Shown: positions 1-5,429 of the stretch, piece by piece
Numbering within the stretch: position 1 is the first letter of the stretch
Layout of the letters: every line of letters starts with the position of its first letter
DNA from: UBA7359 sp047618295
GTDB taxonomy: Bacteria > Pseudomonadota > Gammaproteobacteria > Eutrophobiales > Eutrophobiaceae
DNA: 5,429 nt
NCBI GenBank assembly: GCA_047618295.1
Contig: JBLHKL010000125.1
Location: forward strand, 1 to 5,429
Direction: 5' to 3'
Program-made: the position numbers and the translations under genes
Notes under the pieces: generated by a model
Told to the model about the DNA's origin: nothing
Seen by the model: only the letters and a program-made list of their open reading frames with translations
Database searches by the model: none

Positions 1-548
1 GTTCGCCTTGCACAGAAGAAGTAGCCGTATTCCATGCGTTTGCACATATCGTACAAGAGGCACGTAGCACCTTCGTGGTCCTCGATACCGCACCAACGGG
101 ACACACGCTCCTACTGATGGACGCAACGGGTGCATACCATCGACAGGTTACACGAGGATTCGATGCCGAGGCCAAGCTGCGCATCGTCACGCCACTCATG
201 CATCTCCAAGACCCTAGCTACACACGTATCATTCTGGTCACGCTACCCGAAACGACCCCCGTGTCGCAGGCGTCGGCGCTACAGAATGACCTGCGTCGGG
301 CAAAAATTGAGCCTTACGCATGGGTCATTAACCGTAGCGTACTGGCCGCTGGTACAACCGATCCGTTGCTGACTGCGAGAGTCCAGAACGAACGCAACCA
401 AATCCGCCGAATCGCCGAGGACCGCCTGGCCGGTCGCACATTCATTGTACCTTGGCTAGAAACGCCCCCCGTGGGTTTGGACCAACTTTCGCACCTCGTA
501 GCTAATGTCGATATAGAACCTATGGAATTAGGAAATGAACTTCTTTAA
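1..548 (+). CDS. arsA: Arsenical pump-driving ATPase ArsA, C-terminal part (5' end outside window)
   Basis: ArsA is the cytoplasmic ATPase that drives the ArsB arsenite/antimonite efflux channel. It consists of two homologous ATPase halves, A1 and A2. The frame is open from base 3 to the TAA at 546-548, giving 181 visible residues, all from A2. The start reads SPCTEE, which matches the A2 loop carrying a metalloid-binding cysteine (Cys422 in plasmid R773 ArsA). Then come the ArsA signature DTAPTGHTLLL (visible residues 28-38, with the histidine equivalent to R773 His453), DATGAYHR, LVTLPETTPV (78-87) and the WVINRS segment. The protein ends at about the usual distance after these motifs, so the C-terminus looks complete. 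The GTG at 75 is internal and is not a start, because homology continues upstream to the edge. GC content is clearly higher than in the following genes. A full protein would be about 580 residues. The identification is secure; whether the upstream half is intact cannot be seen. Confidence 0.96.
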   Translation, partial: SPCTEEVAVFHAFAHIVQEARSTFVVLDTAPTGHTLLLMDATGAYHRQVTRGFDAEAKLRIVTPLMHLQDPSYTRIILVTLPETTPVSQASALQNDLRRAKIEPYAWVINRSVLAAGTTDPLLTARVQNERNQIRRIAEDRLAGRTFIVPWLETPPVGLDQLSHLVANVDIEPMELGNELL

Positions 549-590
549 ATCAATCGAGTCTGGCCCCATTGGTTGTTAAGAGGCTATTTC

Positions 591-628
591 CGACCCAAAG
601 CAGTCCGTCGATTAGTTGGAACAATATC
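591..628. repeat. Short intergenic repeat, type A copy 1
   Basis: This stretch matches 4585-4622 at 34 of 38 positions, including an identical 15-base core (CGACCCAAAGCAGTC), a shared GTCGATT and a shared AACAATATC end. It lies 43 bases after the arsA stop. The core resembles degenerate repeats I recall between genes in marine gammaproteobacteria, but that recollection is unchecked. It has no coding capacity of its own. Confidence 0.7.
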
Positions 629-679
629 AACGTCATTTAATATCCTAATATATTGCTTATTGTTAAAAAGTATGAAACA

Positions 680-708
680 TTCACCTACTATAAGTAGGTC
701 AATATAGT
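680..708 (+). promoter_or_regulatory. Candidate sigma-70 promoter for the sulfatase-DUF3604 unit
   Basis: TTCACC at 680-685 (4 of 6 to TTGACA) is followed after 17 bases by TATAGT at 703-708 (5 of 6 to TATAAT). Transcription would start near 714-716, leaving a leader of about 60 bases before the start codon at 778. It is the best-spaced pair I found by eye in this AT-rich gap. It suggests that the sulfatase unit is transcribed separately from the ars operon. Confidence 0.35.
683..699. promoter_or_regulatory. 17-base palindrome, candidate operator
   Basis: ACCTACT (683-689), the spacer ATA, and AGTAGGT (693-699) form a perfect inverted repeat with 7-base arms. It overlaps the end of the proposed -35 box and most of the spacer before the -10 box, a usual place for a repressor site. 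The regulator is unknown and no regulator gene lies in the window. The arms are too short, with too tight a loop, to be a convincing terminator, and no T-run follows. Confidence 0.4.
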
Positions 709-760
709 TCGTCGACTAAATGACAACCTACACGTATAAGCAGCTCAATGGATTGAAGAA

Positions 761-766
761 AAGGAG
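761..766 (+). promoter_or_regulatory. Ribosome binding site AAGGAG that bears on the sulfatase start
   Basis: AAGGAG lies 11 bases before the ATG at 778, which is a strong core at slightly long spacing. The competing ATG at 823 has only an A-rich stretch upstream with no Shine-Dalgarno match. This favours 778 even though the signal peptide reads more naturally from 823. Confidence 0.55.
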
Positions 767-777
767 ATTTTTCACTC

Positions 778-2244
778 ATGGAATTAGCATTACCCTTGGC
801 AATAACATTTCCAAACAAAATAATGAAAACATTATTCATATTGATTCCATTGTTTTTCTTTGCGTCTATAGCTACCGCACAAGACAGACCCAACATCATT
901 TATATACTTGTAGACAACTGGGGATGGGGGGATCTCAGTATTCAAGGTGGTGCCGTTCGTACACCCCAGATAGACAAGTTGGCATCGGAAGGACTTCGCC
1001 TAACAAATTTCAACGTGCAGAATCAATGTACGCCGACTCGCTCAGCGCTGCACACCGGGCGACTACCGATTCGCTCTGGGACACAAAAGGTTCCCGCACC
1101 AGGTGAGCCAGATGGTCTAGCTCCATGGGAATACACCATTGCCGAGTTGCTCTCGGATGCAGGTTATGCCACCGCGCTAAATGGTAAATGGCACATCGGC
1201 TCCAAAGTGGGCTATATGCCCAATGACCAGGGCTACGACGAATGGTGGGGGATCAACGAAGGATCACAGGCGGCGGGCTATACTAGCACTCCTCAATTCG
1301 ATCCAGAGGTCGCCGAGATACCGCATATCTGGCAAGGCGTAAAAGGGAAGAAATCAACGAAGGTCAGAGTTTTCGATCAAGAAGCCAAGAACGCTTTGGA
1401 TAGAGAAACAACTGAGAGAACTATTGCGTTTATCAACAAGAATGCTAAGGCAAGCAAACCATTTTTCACCTATGTTGGTTTTACCCACTTTCATCCGCCA
1501 TGGGGTGTGCATCCTGACTTTGTGAATAAGTCTAAGGCCGGTATTTATGCCGATACCAAAATGGAAGTAGATTACAACATTGGCCAGATTCTGGATGGCA
1601 TTAAAAAATCTGGTATCGAGAAAAATACCATTGTCATCTTGACCGGCGATAATGGTGCTGCCAATTATCCTTCTCCGGGAATTGTTACAGGTGAGGTCGG
1701 TGGTTCTAATGGTCCCTGGCGCGGAGGTCTCAGCACAGCTTATGAAGGTGGCATGCGTACACCGGCTATGATCCGTTGGCCCGGTAACATTCCTGCTGGT
1801 AAGGTTTCCGATGAAATCATGGCTGACCTAGACATGTACCCAACGATTGCAAACCTCATCGGCGAACAAAAACGCATCCCGACTGATCGCCCCATTGATG
1901 GTATCAGCCAGAAAGATTTCCTACTCGGCAAGCAGGAGAAGTCGAACCGCGAACATGTAGTTACTTTCGTAGGAAACGAAGTGTCTGCCGTTAAATGGCG
2001 CAACATGAAGGTGCACTTCTTCGCCACAGAGGGGACTCACTCTGTTGTTCAAAAGTATACGTTCCCCCAGGTTTTCGATATCAAGGAAGACCCGAAGGAA
2101 AGCTATGAACTTTGGGGTAATGAAGGCTATGTCCATGCTTGGGTGATGGGGCCGGTGATGAAGATCTTGACAGCGGTAAATGGAAGTATGAAAAAATATC
2201 CAAATATCAAACCTGGAGAAGACTTTAAAGGCTATAAAAAGTAG
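778..2244 (+). CDS. Exported sulfatase (arylsulfatase family, formylglycine-dependent)
   Basis: A member of the type I sulfatase family within the alkaline phosphatase superfamily, which hydrolyses sulfate esters; the natural substrate cannot be read from the sequence. From the start at 778 it has 488 residues. An alternative start at 823 (residue 16, MKTLFILIPLF) gives 473 residues and a textbook signal peptide; in both cases cleavage is expected after ATA (Ala34), so the enzyme acts in the periplasm or outside. The core motif CTPTR (84-88) has the cysteine that a formylglycine-generating enzyme must oxidise; no such enzyme is in the window. Other catalytic landmarks are VDNWGWGDLS (metal ligands Asp46 and Asn47), GKWHIG (Lys137, His139), THFHPP (His237, His239), TGDNGA (Asp291, Asn292) and YEGGMRTP (Glu323, Arg327). 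The C-terminal QEKSNRE and AVKWRNMK blocks and the WVMGPVMKIL tail match an arylsulfatase subgroup I recall as widespread. Two oddities are Asn47 in place of the usual second Asp and Leu318 where many sulfatases have Lys; both may be normal for this subgroup. Likely first gene of an operon with the DUF3604 gene. Confidence 0.93.
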   Translation: MELALPLAITFPNKIMKTLFILIPLFFFASIATAQDRPNIIYILVDNWGWGDLSIQGGAVRTPQIDKLASEGLRLTNFNVQNQCTPTRSALHTGRLPIRSGTQKVPAPGEPDGLAPWEYTIAELLSDAGYATALNGKWHIGSKVGYMPNDQGYDEWWGINEGSQAAGYTSTPQFDPEVAEIPHIWQGVKGKKSTKVRVFDQEAKNALDRETTERTIAFINKNAKASKPFFTYVGFTHFHPPWGVHPDFVNKSKAGIYADTKMEVDYNIGQILDGIKKSGIEKNTIVILTGDNGAANYPSPGIVTGEVGGSNGPWRGGLSTAYEGGMRTPAMIRWPGNIPAGKVSDEIMADLDMYPTIANLIGEQKRIPTDRPIDGISQKDFLLGKQEKSNREHVVTFVGNEVSAVKWRNMKVHFFATEGTHSVVQKYTFPQVFDIKEDPKESYELWGNEGYVHAWVMGPVMKILTAVNGSMKKYPNIKPGEDFKGYKK

Positions 2245-2265
2245 AAGGCTCTTTTACAAAAAAAT

Positions 2266-2273
2266 AAAAGGAA
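2266..2273 (+). promoter_or_regulatory. Ribosome binding site of the DUF3604 gene
   Basis: AAAAGGAA is followed by six bases and then the ATG at 2280. It is a good match at good spacing and fixes this start. With only 35 bases between the two genes and no terminator-like hairpin there, translational spacing supports one transcript. Confidence 0.7.
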
Positions 2274-2279
2274 TCAATT

Positions 2280-4163
2280 ATGCTAAATTTTAGCTATATC
2301 TTACTTGGATCATTAGCAGCCATTTGTCTCTATTCTCCTTTACAAGCTGAAGAGGCTAAAAGTGACAATATATATTCCCCTTTTGTCGTTAGGGAAAATG
2401 CCTCACAAGTTTATTGGGGCGACACTCATTTGCACACATCATATTCTGCTGATGCTGGAATGGTAGGCAATACATTAGGTCCTGAAGTAGCCTATCGTTT
2501 TGCATTAGGTCATGAAATAGAAACGAGTAGCGGTCAACCAGCACGACTAATTCGTCCCCTCGATTTTTTGGTTATTTCAGATCACGCGGAAAATCTTGGT
2601 CTTTCACCTCTAATCGCTAATTCTGACCCTGAACTACTTAAAACAAAATACGGTAAAATATTGCATGACTTAGTAAAGGATGGAAAAGGTCATGAGGCAT
2701 TTCTCTTGTGGATTAAAGAAGGAATGTCAAAAAACACAGATCTGATTGATAATCCCATAATGGCAAAGAATGTTTGGGAAGAATCCATTGATCTTGCCGA
2801 TAAATACAATGACCCTGGTCGGTTCACTGCTTTTATTGCTTTTGAGTGGACATCGATTAACACCCCTGAAGTTCCGAGTAATTTGCACCGTGTCGTGTTG
2901 TTTAAAGATGATGCCGATAAAACCAAACAAGTATTACCTTACAGCTTATTTGACTCTTATGATCCAGAAGATCTCTGGACTTACATGGAAGAATACGAGA
3001 AGAAAACAGGCGGAAAGGTATTAGCTATCCCACACAACGGCAACTTATCAAATGGACTTATGTTCGCTATCGAGCGCTTGAATGGTGAGCCAATTGATAA
3101 AGCTTATGCTGAACGCCGAATGAAATGGGAACCTCTTTACGAAGTGACCCAAATTAAAGGTGATGGCGAAGCACATCCGTTTATTTCACCCAATGATGAG
3201 TTTGCGGATTATGGTACTTGGGATAAAGCGGATATTGCTGGACTTATCCCAAAAACCGATGAAATGCTTCCCTATGAGTATGCGCGATCGGCATTACAAA
3301 TTGGGCTTCAACAAGAAGACAAGCTCGGCGTTAACCCCTTTAAAATAGGACTTATTGGAGGTACTGATTCGCATACCTCAATGGTATCCACACGCGAAGA
3401 TAATTATTGGGGAAAAACCCCTCGAGGTGAAGCAGCAGCTGATCGCTATACGCATAAAATACTAGGAACAGTTGAAGAATTATCGACCTATGAATCAGAC
3501 ACTATTGCATCGGGCTTAGCGGCAGTTTGGGCGCGAGATAATACACGTTCAGATTTGTATGAAGCAATGGAAAATAAAGAAACCTATGGTACAACTGGAA
3601 CCCGTATTACCGTTCGTTTCTTTGGTGGCTGGGACTATCAACAAACAGATGTATATCAGGCTGACATGGCTGATATTGGCTATCAAAAAGGTGTTCCAAT
3701 GGGCGGCGATTTACCTAGGGCTGTATCAGCTAATAAAACTCCAGTGTTTATGGTCGCAGCGATGAAAGATCCTAATGCGGCTAACCTTGATAGAGTTCAG
3801 GTTGTTAAAGGCTGGGTCGATGGTAAAGGAGAGCGTCAAGAACGAATTTACGATGTGGCAGTTTCAGATGACAGAAAAATTGATGCCGATGGTCGTTGCA
3901 AAATACCTGTTGGTGATACAGTCAATATAGAAGCTGCAACATACTCCAACTCGATTGGTGCTGTTGAGTTAAGAGCTGTTTGGACTGATCCAGATTTTGA
4001 TCCTAGTTTATCTGCTGTTTATTACGCTAGAGTCTTAGAAATTCCTACTCCAACCTGGCAGGCGCACGATGCTAAGTTTTACGGGTTCACAATGCCCGAA
4101 GGCACTCTGCTGAAGCATCAGGAACGAGCTTATACTTCACCTATTTGGTATGGAGAGAAATAA
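2280..4163 (+). CDS. DUF3604 exported metal-dependent hydrolase-like protein
   Basis: A 627-residue protein of the DUF3604 family, about the usual full length. The family has no settled function, but its motifs resemble PHP/amidohydrolase-type metal enzymes. The N-terminus (hydrophobic residues 4-20, LQA at 21-23 before EEA) is a signal peptide, probably signal peptidase I type; the Cys at 16 lacks a proper lipobox. Likely metal ligands in order are WGDTHLHTSYSADAG (Asp48, His50, His52), DFLVISDHAENLG (Asp101, His102, Glu104), IAFEWTS (Glu189), AIPHNGN (His252) and GGTDSHTS (Asp363, His365). Residues 370-627 form a C-terminal part rich in Trp and Tyr, including TYGTTGTRI and the closing SPIWYGEK. 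It lies 35 bases after the sulfatase on the same strand, and the shared export and hydrolase character suggests that both process one substrate. Codon use is more AT-rich than in the sulfatase, so the pair may have been assembled from different sources. Family assignment is firm; the reaction is unknown. Confidence 0.92.
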   Translation: MLNFSYILLGSLAAICLYSPLQAEEAKSDNIYSPFVVRENASQVYWGDTHLHTSYSADAGMVGNTLGPEVAYRFALGHEIETSSGQPARLIRPLDFLVISDHAENLGLSPLIANSDPELLKTKYGKILHDLVKDGKGHEAFLLWIKEGMSKNTDLIDNPIMAKNVWEESIDLADKYNDPGRFTAFIAFEWTSINTPEVPSNLHRVVLFKDDADKTKQVLPYSLFDSYDPEDLWTYMEEYEKKTGGKVLAIPHNGNLSNGLMFAIERLNGEPIDKAYAERRMKWEPLYEVTQIKGDGEAHPFISPNDEFADYGTWDKADIAGLIPKTDEMLPYEYARSALQIGLQQEDKLGVNPFKIGLIGGTDSHTSMVSTREDNYWGKTPRGEAAADRYTHKILGTVEELSTYESDTIASGLAAVWARDNTRSDLYEAMENKETYGTTGTRITVRFFGGWDYQQTDVYQADMADIGYQKGVPMGGDLPRAVSANKTPVFMVAAMKDPNAANLDRVQVVKGWVDGKGERQERIYDVAVSDDRKIDADGRCKIPVGDTVNIEAATYSNSIGAVELRAVWTDPDFDPSLSAVYYARVLEIPTPTWQAHDAKFYGFTMPEGTLLKHQERAYTSPIWYGEK

Positions 4164-4395
4164 GTAACGATATTCAGGCAGCACCTGTGAGGATTTAGTT
4201 TTGGTTTTGTTTGGTTGTATTGGCTCATGCTGATTAGTATCGCCCAGCGTATCTATAATTTAAGCAATCAAGCATTAACGACTTCGATATGCTTTGACAT
4301 TTGAAAGTCTATTGTGATTCTGGGTTTAGTTCTGTCGGGTCATATAATAAATGTCTGTCATTGAAAATAGATAGGCACATTAAAACACAGAATTA
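4164..4395. other. Intergenic region, no gene seen
   Basis: These 232 bases hold no convincing ORF. A 4-base stem (CAGG/CCTG, 4175-4187) followed by a T/G-rich stretch (4195-4220) is too weak to call a terminator. An inverted repeat AAGCAT/ATGCTT (4270-4275 and 4289-4294) has a 13-base loop. A perfect -10 hexamer TATAAT occurs at 4254-4259 and again at 4343-4348, and TTGACA at 4294-4299, but no pair has acceptable spacing. The 4343 box could still drive the small ORF downstream. Confidence 0.4.
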
Positions 4396-4584
4396 TTGAC
4401 CGCTATTGGCACAAAGGAGACAAATATTAAAATTGATTGGCTTTCAACCCTGCTAGTTACATTACTTATAGCAACATTGTTAGCATTTTTCATCGGATAT
4501 TTTCCGTATCCATACGGTTGGATTATTATTACAATTGCACTTATAGCTAAACTAACTGCTAATAGTGGAAAAAATGACAGCTAA
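4396..4584 (+). CDS. Small two-helix membrane protein, start codon unclear (possibly degraded)
   Basis: The frame codes for 62 residues from a TTG at 4396. Two hydrophobic segments, WLSTLLVTLLIATLLAFFI and YGWIIITIALIAKL, are joined by a Gly/Pro/aromatic turn (GYFPYPYG), followed by a polar tail NSGKNDS. This predicts an inner-membrane hairpin protein. I do not recognise a named family. The TTG lies at the edge of a short repeat and has no ribosome binding site, so the first ten residues (MTAIGTKETN) are probably not native. A strong site AAAGGAG (4413-4419) stands six bases before ATT at 4426, from which IKIDWLSTL would be read as a 52-residue protein. Either ATT serves as a rare start, or an original ATG was mutated and the gene is weak or dead. 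It is bracketed by repeats at 4397-4412 and 4585-4622. Real protein-coding origin is likely from the clean two-helix pattern; present function is uncertain. Confidence 0.5.
   Translation: MTAIGTKETNIKIDWLSTLLVTLLIATLLAFFIGYFPYPYGWIIITIALIAKLTANSGKNDS
4397..4412 (+). repeat. Short intergenic repeat, type B copy 1
   Basis: TGACCGCTATTGGCAC matches 5299-5314 at 14 of 16 positions. Read on the opposite strand, the type A core at 4585-4600 matches it at 10 of 16, so A and B may be divergent, inverted members of one repeat family. It covers the TTG side of the small ORF. Confidence 0.5.
4413..4419 (+). promoter_or_regulatory. Ribosome binding site AAAGGAG facing an ATT codon
   Basis: A near-perfect Shine-Dalgarno sequence with ideal six-base spacing to ATT at 4426, in frame with the small membrane ORF. 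No ATG, GTG or TTG lies at a workable distance in that frame. It therefore points to non-canonical initiation or to a lost start codon. Confidence 0.5.
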
Positions 4585-4622
4585 CGACCCAAAGCAGTCA
4601 GTCGATTGTTTGTAACAATATC
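4585..4622. repeat. Short intergenic repeat, type A copy 2
   Basis: Second copy of the 591-628 repeat (34 of 38 identical, with the 15-base core unchanged). It begins directly after the TAA of the small ORF (4582-4584), so the ORF is bounded by repeat on both sides. The two copies are about 4 kb apart in the same orientation and enclose the sulfatase-DUF3604 unit and the small ORF. Confidence 0.7.
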
Positions 4623-4682
4623 TTAGGTTTAGTATTCCATGTTTAAAAATTGATTTTTCAATAAAAAGTTGGAATTATTGGT

Positions 4683-4710
4683 TTGATAATCAGTCTGTTA
4701 GATCTATCAA
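4683..4710 (+). promoter_or_regulatory. Weak candidate promoter for the DUF1772 gene
   Basis: TTGATA (4683-4688, 5 of 6) is followed after 16 bases by TATCAA (4705-4710, 4 of 6), which would give a leader of about 20 bases before the ATG at 4738. The surrounding DNA is AT-rich, including a small AT-only inverted repeat at 4645-4658, so chance matches are easy. Confidence 0.25.
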
Positions 4711-4737
4711 TTAAACACGGATAATTAGGTGGAAACT

Positions 4738-5232
4738 ATGGAAGTCTTTCAAGCTCTATTGATCTTAGCTACTTTTCTTTGTTCGCTGGTCGCGGGCTTT
4801 CTTTTTGCTTATGCAATAGTCGTGATGCCTGGCATAAGAAGTTTAAACGACAGAGAGTTTATTAGAGCTTTTCAGGTTACGGATCGCGTTATCCAGAATA
4901 ATCAACCTATTTTTATGTTGGTCTGGGTTGGTTCTTCAGTAGTTTTGATAAGTTCGGCTGTGCTTGGCATAGGGCGCTTGGATGGAATTGAGGTTTCTCT
5001 TATATGCTTCGTTACACTCACATACCTTCTAGGGGTGCAGTTGCCAACAATCACAATCAATGTACCTTTGAATAACAAATTACAGACTCTGGACGTCGAC
5101 ACAATGAATGAAACAGAGCTAAAAGTAGCACGTGAAGGTTTCGAACAGCGTTGGAATCAATGGAACTCATTCAGGACAGTTTTATCGAGCCTTGTGTCAG
5201 TTCTGCTAATTATTTTACTCTTTAGGTTTTGA
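4738..5232 (+). CDS. DUF1772 family integral membrane protein
   Basis: A 164-residue protein with four predicted membrane helices at about residues 5-28, 57-78, 86-105 and 147-163. The pattern fits DUF1772, also called the anthrone oxygenase family: a GFLFAYAIVVMPG first helix (20-32), INVPLNNKL after the third helix (107-115), and the WNQWNSFR signature (139-146) just before the last helix. Most bacterial members have no known function; a few fungal relatives are anthrone oxygenases, which does not carry over here. The start is set by AGGTGG (4727-4732) five bases before ATG 4738; an in-frame GTG at 4729 lies inside that site and is unlikely to be used. No partner gene is close: repeats lie upstream at 4585 and downstream at 5299, and it looks monocistronic. 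Base composition is AT-rich like the small ORF. Confidence 0.85.
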   Translation: MEVFQALLILATFLCSLVAGFLFAYAIVVMPGIRSLNDREFIRAFQVTDRVIQNNQPIFMLVWVGSSVVLISSAVLGIGRLDGIEVSLICFVTLTYLLGVQLPTITINVPLNNKLQTLDVDTMNETELKVAREGFEQRWNQWNSFRTVLSSLVSVLLIILLFRF

Positions 5233-5298
5233 GAACATGATGATGGGTAGTGGTAAGTCTAAAAAGTGTTTAACAGATCTAAGGAACGGCTAAACGAA

Positions 5299-5314
5299 TG
5301 ACCGCTTCTGGCAC
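5299..5314 (+). repeat. Short intergenic repeat, type B copy 2
   Basis: TGACCGCTTCTGGCAC matches 4397-4412 at 14 of 16 positions in the same orientation. Together with the type A copy at 4585 it brackets the DUF1772 gene. Sequence beyond the 16 bases does not align clearly with the first copy. Confidence 0.5.
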
Positions 5315-5366
5315 TTAATTGACACTGTCTCAGAATCGAGGCCGAAGGGCTTTACCACTTAAATTA

Positions 5367-5389
5367 ATGACTGAACAAATGTCAGTCAT
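5367..5389. repeat. Inverted repeat, 8-base arms
   Basis: ATGACTGA (5367-5374) and TCAGTCAT (5382-5389) are perfect complements around a 7-base loop. There is no T-run after it (TGTAGAATAACC follows), so it is not a clear intrinsic terminator. It could stabilise the DUF1772 transcript end or be a protein site for a gene beyond the edge. Confidence 0.4.
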
Positions 5390-5429
5390 GTAGAATAACC
5401 CGTTTTCCAGAACAGTTGCTTTTAATGGC

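Larger units (their letters stand above)
5233..5429. other. Non-coding tail to the window edge
   Basis: No credible gene. An 18-codon frame at 5237-5293 has no ribosome binding site and no recognisable content. AGTGGTAA (5249-5256) is complemented by TTACCACT (5352-5359) 95 bases away, which encloses the type B repeat copy; this could be chance or the ends of a larger degenerate repeat. A hairpin follows at 5367-5389. Confidence 0.4.

Noticed and set aside
549..590. Terminator after arsA (CAATC/GGTTG pairing around 15 bases)
   Set aside because: The stem is only five pairs with one G-U, has a large loop, and no T-run follows.
720..1106. 128-codon + strand frame overlapping the sulfatase start
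   Set aside because: It reads through the signal peptide and active-site region of the sulfatase in another frame, has no domain, and its ATG has no ribosome binding site.
2280..2360. DUF3604 protein as a lipoprotein because of Cys16
   Set aside because: The residues before it (L-A-A-I) do not fit a lipobox, and an ordinary cleavage site LQA-EE follows.
4343..4348. Promoter with perfect TATAAT before the small ORF
   Set aside because: No acceptable -35 hexamer at 16-18 bases upstream; kept only as a remark in the intergenic entry.
4578..4703. Integron attC site: AGCTAAC near 4578-4584 and GTTAGAT at 4697-4703, about 126 bases apart like Vibrio cassette repeats
   Set aside because: The left box misses the RYYYAAC consensus at one position, and the sequence between the boxes lacks the required dyad symmetry. 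No integrase is visible.
4902..5102. Minus-strand frame of 66 codons inside the DUF1772 gene
   Set aside because: It is an antisense shadow of a well-supported membrane protein gene with no start signals or recognisable domain.
5237..5293. 18-codon ORF containing GSGKS, reminiscent of a P-loop
   Set aside because: Far too short for a nucleotide-binding fold, no ribosome binding site; the match is chance.

Overview
The window looks like accessory DNA from a Gram-negative, probably marine gammaproteobacterium. This is inferred from the R773-like ArsA end, two exported proteins with Gram-negative signal peptides, moderate to low GC, and short degenerate intergenic repeats. No marker gene fixes the genus.

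Layout, all genes on the + strand. (1) Bases 1-548: the C-terminal 181 residues of an ArsA arsenite-efflux ATPase, cut by the window's left edge. It is visibly more GC-rich than everything after it. (2) Bases 549-777: intergenic, with one copy of a short repeat and a plausible promoter overlapped by a 17-base palindrome. (3) Bases 778-2244 and 2280-4163: a two-gene unit, an exported sulfatase followed after 35 bases by an exported DUF3604 protein. (4) Bases 4164-4737: mostly non-coding, with a 52-62 residue two-helix membrane ORF that lacks a normal start codon and is bracketed by short repeats. (5) Bases 4738-5232: a DUF1772 four-helix membrane protein. (6) Bases 5233-5429: a non-coding tail with another repeat copy and a hairpin.

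Functionally, ArsA belongs to an arsenic-resistance operon lying mostly to the left. The sulfatase and DUF3604 protein are most likely co-transcribed. Both carry signal peptides and metal-hydrolase motifs, so they may act in sequence on a sulfated or otherwise esterified compound in the periplasm; the substrate is unknown. The small ORF and the DUF1772 gene look like independent single genes set among repeats.

The points most worth a second look are the uncharacterised sulfatase-DUF3604 pair with its candidate operator, the repeat family at the gene borders, and the small ORF whose good ribosome binding site leads to ATT instead of ATG. I see no CRISPR array, tRNA, rRNA, transposase or integrase.
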